A stretch of DNA of 64,000 nt from JAKZRT01 sp965247915 (GTDB lineage Bacteria > Pseudomonadota > Alphaproteobacteria > Rhodobacterales > Rhodobacteraceae): NCBI GenBank assembly GCA_965247915.1, contig OZ252048.1, forward strand, positions 3,844,001-3,908,000, read 5' to 3'. Position numbers and translations under genes: made by a program. Under the pieces are notes generated by a model. It had not been told where the DNA came from and searched no databases. It was given only the letters and a program-made list of their open reading frames with translations. Shown one piece after another: positions 34,232 through 45,133 of the stretch (positions within the stretch are counted from its first letter, which is position 1; each line of letters starts with the position of its first letter).

Positions 34232-35359
34232 ATGGCCAAGCGCGATTTCTACGATGTACTCGGCGTCGGGCGCTCTGCGTCCGATGTCGACATCAAGAAA
34301 GCCTATCGCCAAAAGGCCAAAGACCTGCACCCTGATCGCAATTCCAACAACCCCAACGCCGAAACCCAGTTCAAAGAAGTCAACGAGGCTTACGACGCAC
34401 TGAAAAACCCCGACAAAAAGGCGGCCTATGACCGCTTTGGTCATGCGGCGTTCGAGGGCGGCATGGGCGGCGGGCGCGGCGGTCAGGGCGATTTTTCATC
34501 GGCGTTTTCAGACGTTTTCGACGATCTGTTCGGCGACTTCATGGGCGGGCGCAGCGGCAACCGCCAGCGCGCGGCGCGCGGGTCGGACCTGCGGTATAAC
34601 CTGCGCGTAGCGCTGGAAGAGGCGTTTGCCGGGGTTCAGAAAACCATCAACGTGCCGACCTCGGTCACCTGCGGCCAATGCAATGGCTCGGGTTCCGAGG
34701 CGGGGGCCGAACCGACCACCTGCCCGACCTGCTCGGGCATGGGTAAGGTGCGCGCCCAACAGGGTTTTTTCACCGTCGAACGCACTTGCCCCACCTGTTC
34801 CGGCATGGGTCAGATGATCAAGAACCCCTGCAGCAACTGCGGTGGCGCGAGCCGGGTGAACAAGGAACGCGCGCTCAACGTCAATATTCCGGCAGGGGTC
34901 GAGACCGGCACGCGCATTCGCCTTGCCGGCGAGGGCGAAGCAGGCCTGCGCGGCGGGCCCACGGGCGACCTTTACATTTTCATCGAAGTTGCCACGCACG
35001 CGCTTTTCGAGCGCGACGGGCGCGACCTTCATTGTCGCGTGCCGGTGTCGATGGCCTCGGCCTCGCTGGGCGGCGACATCGAAGTACCGACCATCGACGG
35101 CGGCCGCAGCCGCGTCAAAATCCCCGCCGGGTCGCAATCGGGTCGCCAGATGCGCCTGCGCGGCAAAGGCATGCCCGCGCTGCGTGGCGCGGGCAGCGGC
35201 GACATGTTCATCGAGATGGCGGTCGAGACGCCGGTAAATCTGACCTCGCGCCAGAAAGAAATATTGCGCGAGTTCGAAGAGATCGGGACAGACAACAACC
35301 CGCAAGGCTCGACGTTTTTCTCCAAGGTCAAAAGTTTCTGGGACGGGATGACCGGGTAA
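34232..35359 (+). CDS. dnaJ: Chaperone DnaJ (Hsp40)
   Basis: 375 residues. J domain with the HPD motif (KDLHPDRN, about 30-37), a Gly/Phe-rich linker, and a zinc region with four CxxC repeats: CGQCNGSG, CPTCSGMG, CPTCSGMG and CSNCGGAS (the last has Ser in place of the final Gly). The C-terminal substrate domains follow. It stimulates the DnaK ATPase and delivers clients. Confidence 0.97.
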   Translation: MAKRDFYDVLGVGRSASDVDIKKAYRQKAKDLHPDRNSNNPNAETQFKEVNEAYDALKNPDKKAAYDRFGHAAFEGGMGGGRGGQGDFSSAFSDVFDDLFGDFMGGRSGNRQRAARGSDLRYNLRVALEEAFAGVQKTINVPTSVTCGQCNGSGSEAGAEPTTCPTCSGMGKVRAQQGFFTVERTCPTCSGMGQMIKNPCSNCGGASRVNKERALNVNIPAGVETGTRIRLAGEGEAGLRGGPTGDLYIFIEVATHALFERDGRDLHCRVPVSMASASLGGDIEVPTIDGGRSRVKIPAGSQSGRQMRLRGKGMPALRGAGSGDMFIEMAVETPVNLTSRQKEILREFEEIGTDNNPQGSTFFSKVKSFWDGMTG

Positions 35360-35506
35360 ATCTCGGAGATTCACGATTTGTTTCCGTTCGTCCTTGAAAT
35401 TTCTGTCAGTCTGAAATCATATATTGGAGTCCCATCCCAACCCTTAAGGTGCAAATTGACCTGCCCCCAATTTGAGGGCCACTTTTAGGTAGACTCTGTT
35501 CCTCTT

Positions 35507-35740
35507 TTGTTTGCCATTATTCGGCGGCGTGAGGTGGTCAAACGGGCGCTGGAACTGAACGCCTCGGCGCTGATCCTGGTTCACAACTACCCCTCGGGTG
35601 ATCCGACGCCGTCAGAGAGCGATATCGAGATGACGGTCAAGATAAACGACGCAGCGCAGGCCCTGGGGCTGACCCTGCACGACCATTTGGTGATCGGGCG
35701 CGAGACCGAGCTAAGTTTCCGCTCGGCGGGATACCTTTAG
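35507..35740 (+). pseudogene. radC: RadC C-terminal fragment
   Basis: About 70 residues (REVVKRALELNASALILVHN ... FRSAGYL) match the end of RadC (JAB/MPN domain). The N-terminal two thirds are missing, and the frame before REVV is unrelated. The metal motif normally reads HNHPSGD; here it reads HNYPSGD, so a metal-binding His is lost. Just upstream, 35458-35500 (starting TGACCTGCCCCC) looks like the end of an unidentified IS, which could have caused the truncation. There is no functional product. Confidence 0.8.
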
Positions 35741-35794
35741 ATGCTTGCGCCGAAGTCGCTCGATCTGGCAACGGTCTGGCGCATACTTCGTGGG

Positions 35795-37183
35795 TCAGTC
35801 GATCCAGACCTCGACCCGGCGGTTCAGGTGACGGCCCCAGTCGCTGTCGTCGCAGCCCACCGGCAGCGTCTCGCCGAACGAATTGTTGCCCAGCCTGACA
35901 TTGGTGCTGTCCAGATCTCCGGCGGCGTCGCGCACAACTTTTTCCACTGTCCGCGCCCGGCTTCGCCCCACTTCCAGGTTCCGGGCCGAGGCCCCGACGC
36001 CGTCGCTGAAACCCACGAAAGTCAGCACTTTCCCATCAAACTCGCCGGCCCTCAGCGCCTCGGCAAGCCTGCCGACACTTGCTTGCGCGGCGGCGTCAAG
36101 TTCGGGCGTCCACGGCACAAACCTGAACGTGATCGAAAGGCGCGCCTGCCCTGAAAGCACCTCGACAAGCCGCCGCAGTTCCGAGACCGGCGCCCGGACC
36201 CCGGCGAGCGAAATGGCCCCCACTAGGCGACCGCCCTGTGCCTCGAGCGGCTGGGTTTCGCGCACGAGATTGACAAACCCGGCCCGCCGGATCGGCCCCT
36301 GGGCGGCCGTGGTGTTCAGGTGATCCAGATAGTCCCGCAGAACTTCCGGCATTGCGCGCGTGTCACCGGATATGAAAATTGGCATGGTCAGTGGAAAGTC
36401 GCCGTTCTTTATGCTGACCCGGTCCGGGGCCAGCACGATCCCGCATGGCCCCGTCAACGCCAGCGCGCGGGCGTTTCCGGTCTCGGACACCCTTGTCACC
36501 CCAAGCCCGCCGGACGAACTTGCAACCGCATCGGCCAGGTCGATGGCCGAAGAATGGGTCTGGGCGACAGCGCGAATATCACCACCGTCAAGCAGGCGGC
36601 CCGAGATCGACGCGGCCAACCCGCTGTCGGGCGCTGGCAGATGCAGGGCAATCGGGCCCGGCCTGCCGCCAAGGTCGGACCAGTCGGTCACCGCGCCCGA
36701 TATTACCCTTGCCAAAAGCTCGGGCGAAAGTCGACGCACCGGATTATCTTGCGCCACAATCGCCACCAAGGCGTCGCGTGCGATGACTTGGGCGGTCGTG
36801 GCATCACCCGCGCCCGCGGGTTCGACGCCGTTCGGCGACCACGTTGTAACCGCCAGATCAATCGCACCCGCGGCAAGAGCTTTCAGCGCCTCAGCGCTGT
36901 TGGCCTGGCGAAACTCGAATCGCGCCACGATGCCGCCGTCCGATCCGCCGATCAGAGCCAGGGCAAAGGCGTCGTCGCTTTGAATTTCGCGGCGCAGGGT
37001 CAGGCCGTTTTCACGCGCAAAACTTTCCAGCGTTGCGGGGATAAGAACCGAAGTTAGCGCCGGCGGACCGGCGACGCGGAAAATCGGCGACCCGGCCTCG
37101 GATTGCGCCAACGCCACCGGGGCCGCCGCAAGCGCCGCGAGGCAGGCGAAAGTTATTCTTGCAGATATCGTTGAAAACCACAT
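35795..37183 (-). CDS. Phosphate-binding-type (PstS-like) domain fused to OmpA domain
   Basis: 462 residues. Signal peptide (cleavage about ALAQS), a PBP-like domain (about 35-310; DSGLAASISGRLL and VIARDALVAIVAQDNPV resemble PstS-type proteins), then an OmpA/MotB peptidoglycan-binding domain at the C-terminus (FVGFSDGVGASARNLEVGRSRA ... LNRRVEVWID). The fusion suggests a periplasmic binding protein tethered to the cell wall, possibly in phosphate sensing or envelope structure; the ligand is not proven. Flanked by a radC remnant and an IS5-family element. Confidence 0.78.
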   Translation of the reverse strand: MWFSTISARITFACLAALAAAPVALAQSEAGSPIFRVAGPPALTSVLIPATLESFARENGLTLRREIQSDDAFALALIGGSDGGIVARFEFRQANSAEALKALAAGAIDLAVTTWSPNGVEPAGAGDATTAQVIARDALVAIVAQDNPVRRLSPELLARVISGAVTDWSDLGGRPGPIALHLPAPDSGLAASISGRLLDGGDIRAVAQTHSSAIDLADAVASSSGGLGVTRVSETGNARALALTGPCGIVLAPDRVSIKNGDFPLTMPIFISGDTRAMPEVLRDYLDHLNTTAAQGPIRRAGFVNLVRETQPLEAQGGRLVGAISLAGVRAPVSELRRLVEVLSGQARLSITFRFVPWTPELDAAAQASVGRLAEALRAGEFDGKVLTFVGFSDGVGASARNLEVGRSRARTVEKVVRDAAGDLDSTNVRLGNNSFGETLPVGCDDSDWGRHLNRRVEVWID

Positions 37184-37220
37184 GCGTGGGTTTTGGCCCC
37201 TTCAGAAGTCACCCGTTCTA

Positions 37221-38060
37221 GGGTCAGGACTCGTTAAATCCAATATATGACAACTGCAGCGATGCAGATTGAGGAGAAGAACGTGTGAGCACAACGGTCA
37301 TATCGGGTTGATATGCGCCTCCAATCTTTAAGTTTGCCGAACATGTTTTCGACCTTATGCCTTTGTTTATACAAGGTTTCGTCATAAGTGATCTGGCGCT
37401 TACGGTTCTTTTTAGGAGGGATGCAGGGCGTAATCCCCTTTTCCAGCAAACCTTCTCTGAACCAGTCGGCATCATAACCTCGATCCGCCAAAAGATATTT
37501 GGCAGCGGGGAAGCTATCCAGCAGCTTTCTGGCCCCTTTATAGTCAGACACCTGACCCGCCGTTAGACTCATGAGTACCGGCTTGCCAGAACCGTCACAA
37601 ACAGCATGTAACTTGGAGTTTAACCCACCTTTTGTGCGGCCAATATCGCGGGGAACATCCCCCTTTTTAGCAGGCTACAAGCCGTGCGATGTGCCTTAAG
37701 ATGTGTCGCGTCTATCTGCAATTGTTCGGGCACGGCCTGAGATGATAACTCTTTGAATATTCGATCAAATACACCCAATTTGCTCCAGCGTATGAAGCGA
37801 TTGTAAAGGGTCTTGTGTGGGCCATATTCGGCCGGTGCATCCCGCCATTGAAGCCCACGTTTCAACACGTGAATAATGCCGCTAAGAACGCGGCGATCAT
37901 CGACACGTGGAACGCCGTGCGAGCGTGGAAAAAAGGGTTTTAGGCGGTCGAGCTGTGTTTCTGAAAGCCAATAATGATCCGACATGGGCAGGTCCTCCTG
38001 CACTATTTGAATCAGAAACTAAGCCGATTGGGAATCCCCTGAATTAATAGGTCCTGACCC
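37221..38060 (-). mobile_element. IS5-family (IS427-type) insertion sequence
   Basis: 840 bp with perfect 10-bp terminal inverted repeats GGGTCAGGAC (37221-37230) and GTCCTGACCC (38051-38060). It is flanked by CTA on the left and TAG on the right, meaning that a CTAG site was hit and TA duplicated. It carries a two-frame transposase on the minus strand. The right TAG is the stop codon of the neighbouring exported-protein gene. Confidence 0.87.
37234..37985 (-). CDS. IS5/IS427-type transposase (two frames joined by -1 shift)
   Basis: Frame 1 starts at ATG 37985 (MSDHYWLSETQLDRLKPFF, GGAGGA upstream) and would end at 37620. Frame 2 supplies the DDE part (LMSLTAGQVSDYKGARKLL, LLADRGYDADW, RHKVENMFGKLKDWRR) and ends at 37234. 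The frames overlap at CTAAAAAGG (37670-37662). A -1 slip there gives LLKKGDVPRDIGRTKGG, the normal continuation for this group, so it is probably a programmed frameshift and an intact enzyme. Confidence 0.8.
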
Positions 38061-39043
38061 TAGTTGCTGGCGATCTTCAGGTCTCGGAGGATGTTTTTCA
38101 ATACCAGATATTCACCGACTTTGTTGCAATCAGGCACCCTGAGCGTCAGGTCAGATGATATCACGCCGCCAAACCCGTCGGGTTGGAGTGTTTCTGCGGC
38201 CAGCATACCGCCGCAGTTGGTGTTGTTGATCTCGGCCTGTACCGAAAGCCGGACCACGCCCTCGCGGTCGGTCAGCGCGGCGGGGAATGTATAGACTTCG
38301 GCGCGCGTTGCATTGCCCAATTCACGGTTGCCCAGAACCATCATGTATCCACCGCGCGCATTAGCACCCAGATCCGGACGCCCTGGCGCTCCGGCCCAGA
38401 CATGGCCGACCGTGCCAAGCGCCGCGCCGAATTCCTGAGCATGGATATGAAGCCCGGTTTCGCCGCGCCAAACCAGCACAACCCGGCGATATGCCTCGGC
38501 ATCGGGCACATTGACTTGCGTCGAAATTCTCACGCCGCTTTGCAAGATGACCTCGACGTTGGCCGTCGCTGTCAATGCCGGAAGTTCTACGGTCAGGCGG
38601 CCGGTCGAAGTATTCACTTCGGTAAACCCAAGACCCGCGTGGCGCAGGGTTACCGGCTCGGACCCGTTGCATGGGGCATAGAGGGATATGCGGATCATGC
38701 CGTTGCCCGACGGCGTCGCTTTCATTTCGGCCGCGCAACTGGCGCTGGCGTTGGCGCCAAAACGTGACCGGTCCAGCGCTTGCAGTGTCAGCGATTCGGG
38801 TTGCTGATCGGCCCAGCCGCGCGTCGTCGGCAGCGGTGTCGCCTGCAGCGTTTCAATCGGCGGGCGCGGCAGTTTCGGGATATCGGGCATCACGCTGGCG
38901 CGCGCCATTCCCGGAGACTGAAGACTTGCCCCGATTTTTGCGGCTGTAATGTCGCCATTTTGGACAATACGCCCAGCTGCAAGCGCCACCAGGGCGGTTG
39001 CGGCAACGGTCGTGAGCATTCGGGCAGCACGCATCATCAGCAC
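38060..39043 (-). CDS. Exported protein of unknown function (roseobacter type)
   Basis: 327 residues with an N-terminal hydrophobic signal segment (about 9-24), a Pro-rich linker (PKLPRPPIETLQATPLP), then a domain with four or more Cys but no motif I can name. Similar proteins next to secA are, as I recall, sometimes labelled translocase in roseobacters, without functional proof. The stop codon TAG lies in the CTAG site used by the adjacent IS, so the coding region is complete. No gene was seen in the 270-nt gap to secA (39044-39313), which is AT-richer than its surroundings and may hold the promoter. Confidence 0.6.
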   Translation of the reverse strand: MLMMRAARMLTTVAATALVALAAGRIVQNGDITAAKIGASLQSPGMARASVMPDIPKLPRPPIETLQATPLPTTRGWADQQPESLTLQALDRSRFGANASASCAAEMKATPSGNGMIRISLYAPCNGSEPVTLRHAGLGFTEVNTSTGRLTVELPALTATANVEVILQSGVRISTQVNVPDAEAYRRVVLVWRGETGLHIHAQEFGAALGTVGHVWAGAPGRPDLGANARGGYMMVLGNRELGNATRAEVYTFPAALTDREGVVRLSVQAEINNTNCGGMLAAETLQPDGFGGVISSDLTLRVPDCNKVGEYLVLKNILRDLKIASN

Positions 39044-39313
39044 CTGATGTTTGTGTTCGCCCCCATCCGAAAGCGAATATGCACTATTTCACAACCGACA
39101 CATAGTTAATGTCTTCAAATTCATACATTTGCGGCAAGCAGGCCACATTTCGAAGGCAAATTGTATGTGCGGGCAAAAAAACCACAATATGTGCGATTTT
39201 CGCCACGATTCCCGCCAGAGTTCTTGGTCAATATTCGGCCACAATTCCACGAATTGTTCGCGTATTGTTGTTGATCGGTCGAATTGGAACTGCAACTAGG
39301 GCATCGCCCCGGC

Positions 39314-42031
<2,718 letters not shown>

Positions 42032-42070
42032 TTTTTTCTCCGGCCCTGCCCGATGACACGATCCTGATCC

Positions 42071-42110
42071 AAGGGCGCTTGCCCCTTCGCCACCGCGCCC
42101 CTAGAAGGGG
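42071..42110. repeat. GC-palindrome repeat copy before secA
   Basis: AAGGGCGCTTGCCCCTT (42071-42087) resembles the palindrome core AAGGGGCGCTGCCCCTT after glyA. CCCC-TAGAA-GGGG follows at 42098-42110. Both would form hairpins in the secA leader RNA. Confidence 0.4.
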
Positions 42111-42206
42111 ACGGCGCATTTACCTCAGCAATCTAAGGCGATGTAAGGGCCGCGCCCCACACTGTCAACGCCAGCACGGTACCCATCCCGGTAAAGGAGC
42201 CGAAAG

Positions 42207-43049
42207 ATGTCCAAGCTTGCAATAATCCTGCTGGGGTTGTGCGTGGCGTCGGGTGGCGCCGGCGCGTCACTCGCACAAGGCGCGGTGACTGCGGATACGG
42301 TGGTTGCTACGGTCAACGGCACCGAGATTACCCTTGGCCACCTGATCCAGGCACGCGAAGATTTGCCGGCCCAATACCGGGATCTGCCGCCCGAGGTGTT
42401 GTTTGACGGGCTGCGCGACCAGCTGGTCCAACAGACGGTTCTGGTGCAGTCGCTGGCGCACCGCAGCAAGCGGCTGGAAATTGTCCTGGCCAACGAAGAA
42501 CGCGCGCTGATCGCGGGCGAGGCGCTGGACCAGGTGGCAACGATGGCGGTGACCGACGCAGCGCTGCAAGCGGCTTATGGCGCGCGGTTCGCCAGCGTTT
42601 CGGCAGGGCAGGAGTTCAACGCCTCGCACATTCTGGTCGAGGACGAGGCCGAAGCGCTGCGGCTGATCGGTCTGATCGAAGACGGCGAAGAATTCGCCGA
42701 TCTGGCGCGCGAACATTCGACCGGGCCTTCAGGCCAAAATGGTGGTCAGTTGGGGTGGTTCGGGCCCGGTGCGATGGTCAAACCCTTTGAAGACGCGGTC
42801 ATGGAACTCGAGGTTGGCGCAGTGTCGGTGCCGGTCGAGACCCAGTTCGGGTTTCATGTCATCCGCCTGAACGAGGTGCGCGCGCAACCGGTGCCGGCGC
42901 TTGACGACGTGCGGGCCGAGCTGGTGGCCCAGATCGAACGCGCGGCAGCCGAGGCAAACGTGGCCGGGTTGATGGACGCGGCCGAGATCGAGATGGTTGA
43001 TGGCATCGACCCCGCTCTGGTTCTGGACGCCACCCTTTTGGAAGACTGA
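42207..43049 (+). CDS. Parvulin-type peptidyl-prolyl isomerase, exported
   Basis: 280 residues: signal peptide (cleavage about SLAQG), SurA-like N-terminal helices, and a parvulin domain (about 137-228; FNASHILVEDEAEA, GGQLGWFGPGAMVKPFEDAV, QFGFHVIRLNEV). It probably helps outer-membrane or secreted proteins to fold in the periplasm. AGGAG is upstream of the ATG. It is 8 nt before argJ, a pairing that I recall as common in Rhodobacterales. Confidence 0.9.
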   Translation: MSKLAIILLGLCVASGGAGASLAQGAVTADTVVATVNGTEITLGHLIQAREDLPAQYRDLPPEVLFDGLRDQLVQQTVLVQSLAHRSKRLEIVLANEERALIAGEALDQVATMAVTDAALQAAYGARFASVSAGQEFNASHILVEDEAEALRLIGLIEDGEEFADLAREHSTGPSGQNGGQLGWFGPGAMVKPFEDAVMELEVGAVSVPVETQFGFHVIRLNEVRAQPVPALDDVRAELVAQIERAAAEANVAGLMDAAEIEMVDGIDPALVLDATLLED

Positions 43050-43057
43050 CACCAGCC

Positions 43058-44290
43058 ATGACCGAGACGCCAATTTCACCGCTTGCGCCCGCGGGCGGCT
43101 TTCCCGATCTGCCGGTTGTCGATGGCGTGCGGTTTGCCGCGGCCCAGGCCGGTGTAAAATACAGCGGCCGTAGCGATGTTATGCTCGCCGAACTTGCGCC
43201 GGGCAGCCGTCTGGCCGGCGTGTTCACCAAGTCGGCGACACGCTCGGCGCCGGTGCTGGATTGCCAGGCCAAACTGGCGGGCCAGTTCGATGCAGGCGCC
43301 GGTGCTGCGATCATCGTAAATTCGGGCAACGCCAATGCGTTTACGGGGGGCCATGGACAGGGCGCCGTCACCGCCGTCTGCGGCGCCGTCGCGTCGGCGC
43401 TGAAATTACCTGAAAACAGGGTCTATTCCGCCTCAACCGGCGTAATCGGCGAGCCTCTGTCGTTTGAGCGGATCACCGAAAAAATCGCTGAGCTCAGGGA
43501 TGGGCTCATCGCGTCGGGCATCGAAGACGCGGCGCGCGCGATCATGACGACTGACACATTCCCCAAAGGATCGGCGCGCAGCGTGATGATCGGCGGGCGA
43601 AACGTGTCAATTGCCGGGTTCGCCAAGGGTTCGGGCATGATCGCCCCGGATATGGCGACGATGCTGGTCTACATTTTCACCGACGCCATGATTGCAGCGC
43701 CCGAGTTGCAGGATTTGCTGGCGCGGCTGAACGAGAAAACCTTCAATTGCATCACCGTCGACAGCGATACTTCGACTTCGGACAGCCTGATGATCGCCGC
43801 GACGGGTGCGTCGGGCGTTGATGTCACCGACAATACAGATTTTGCCGCCGCGCTGTACGACGTCATGCGGGATCTGGCCCATCAGGTGGTGCGCGACGGC
43901 GAAGGAGCGACCAAGTTTGTCGAAGTTCGCGTCACCGGAGCGGCCGATGACGCCGATGCCCGGCGGGTAGCGATGGCTATCGCCAATTCACCGCTGGTCA
44001 AAACCGCGATTGCCGGCGAAGACCCAAACTGGGGCCGGGTGGTAATGGCCGTGGGAAAATCGGGCGCGCGGGCCGACCGCGACCTTCTGTCGATCCGGTT
44101 CGGCGACATTCTGGTGGCCGAGAACGGCTGGGTCTCGCCGGATTATACCGAAGAGGCGGGCGCGGCCTATATGAAGCGCAGCGAGATTGTGATCACAACC
44201 GACCTTGGCCTCGGATCGGGCCAAAGCACGGTCTGGACCTGCGATCTGACCCATGGGTACATTTCGATCAATGCGGACTACCGGTCGTGA
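43058..44290 (+). CDS. argJ: Bifunctional ornithine acetyltransferase / N-acetylglutamate synthase
   Basis: 410 residues. The self-cleavage site is the Ala-Thr bond in MIAPDMATML; the new N-terminal Thr is the catalytic nucleophile. IIVNSGNANAFTGGHG and the C-terminal TCDLTHGYISINADYRS are ArgJ hallmarks. It recycles the acetyl group between acetylornithine and glutamate in arginine synthesis. In the same run as the parvulin gene. Confidence 0.95.
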   Translation: MTETPISPLAPAGGFPDLPVVDGVRFAAAQAGVKYSGRSDVMLAELAPGSRLAGVFTKSATRSAPVLDCQAKLAGQFDAGAGAAIIVNSGNANAFTGGHGQGAVTAVCGAVASALKLPENRVYSASTGVIGEPLSFERITEKIAELRDGLIASGIEDAARAIMTTDTFPKGSARSVMIGGRNVSIAGFAKGSGMIAPDMATMLVYIFTDAMIAAPELQDLLARLNEKTFNCITVDSDTSTSDSLMIAATGASGVDVTDNTDFAAALYDVMRDLAHQVVRDGEGATKFVEVRVTGAADDADARRVAMAIANSPLVKTAIAGEDPNWGRVVMAVGKSGARADRDLLSIRFGDILVAENGWVSPDYTEEAGAAYMKRSEIVITTDLGLGSGQSTVWTCDLTHGYISINADYRS

Positions 44291-44355
44291 AGAATGAACA
44301 ATCCTCGCAGTGGTGCTCACGAAGGTATTTCTGGGAAATCAACGGGTTAGCCGAA

Positions 44356-44370
44356 TGCTCAACGTGAGCA
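44356..44370. promoter_or_regulatory. Palindrome TGCTCA-ACG-TGAGCA before mutT
   Basis: A perfect 6-bp inverted repeat ending 7 nt before the GTG start of mutT. A related half, GTGCTCAC, is at 44313-44320. A similar palindrome (TGCTCAA-GG-TTGAGCA) stands before the rimP operon promoter at 50613-50628. Confidence 0.35.
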
Positions 44371-44377
44371 CGCGCTC

Positions 44378-44776
44378 GTGAGAACCCTCCTCGTCTCAGC
44401 CGTCGCCCTGATCGACGTCGACGGCCGCGTCCTCCTCGCCCAACGCCCCGAAGGAAAATCGATGGCCGGTCTGTGGGAGTTTCCCGGCGGTAAGGTCAAG
44501 CCCGGTGAGACCCCCGAGTCAGCACTGATCCGCGAACTCAGCGAAGAACTGGGCATCAATACCTGGAAAAGCTGCCTGGCGCCGCTGACATTCGCCAGCC
44601 ACACTTACGATGATTTTCACCTACTGATGCCGCTTTTCGTCTGCCGCAAATGGGAAGGCCAGCCAGTGGCCCGCGAAGGTCAGGCCCTGAAATGGGTGCG
44701 GCCCGCGGATATGCGGGCCTACCCCATGCCCCCCGCCGACCTGCCGCTGATCCCGATCTTGCGCGACTGGCTTTAG
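44378..44776 (+). CDS. mutT: NUDIX hydrolase, MutT type (8-oxo-dGTP pyrophosphatase)
   Basis: 132 residues, GTG start. The Nudix box is complete (residues about 36-58; GGKVKPGETPESALIRELSEEL with the REx2EE core). The surrounding GLWEFPGG and the short length fit MutT, which removes oxidised GTP from the nucleotide pool. 87 nt after argJ. Confidence 0.9.
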   Translation: MRTLLVSAVALIDVDGRVLLAQRPEGKSMAGLWEFPGGKVKPGETPESALIRELSEELGINTWKSCLAPLTFASHTYDDFHLLMPLFVCRKWEGQPVAREGQALKWVRPADMRAYPMPPADLPLIPILRDWL

Positions 44777-44908
44777 GACCCGCCGAACTCGCGCCCAAAA
44801 ACGGCATTTGCTACTGCAGAAATGTTCAGGTCATTTCCTGCGAATACCCAAAACACGATGGCTGCGTTACCTCTGGTCAATACATTTCAAGAAAAGGACC
44901 GGTTCAAC

Positions 44909-45133
44909 ATGACCAATGCGCCAGCCATGCGGGGCATTTGCACCGTCCGGGTCAGCCCGGCGATATTTGTCCAAGGGGTTTTCGTCGCAGCACGGCCCGA
45001 TGGCAGGGTCGTGGTTCGTGTCGGCGACCGGGACTTTCTGGGTCAGCCGATTTCGACCGCGCAAAGCACGATCGCCCCGCTTACTGCAAAGGTCGGTGCC
45101 CGGACGAACAGGTGCCGAACTTCCCCGGCCTGA
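44909..45133 (+). CDS. Small protein of unknown function
   Basis: 74 residues from ATG 44909, with AAGGA 10 nt upstream. The stretch CTVRVSPAIFVQGVFVAARPDGRVVVRVGDRDFLG has an even, protein-like composition and suggests a small beta fold. The last 15 residues look less ordered. Convergent with infB, ending at the base before the infB stop. I do not recognise a family; it could be a chance frame. Confidence 0.4.
   Translation: MTNAPAMRGICTVRVSPAIFVQGVFVAARPDGRVVVRVGDRDFLGQPISTAQSTIAPLTAKVGARTNRCRTSPA

Noticed and set aside
39089..39295. 68-residue minus-strand frame between secA and the exported-protein gene
   Set aside because: AT-rich spacer, no ribosome site, unnatural composition.
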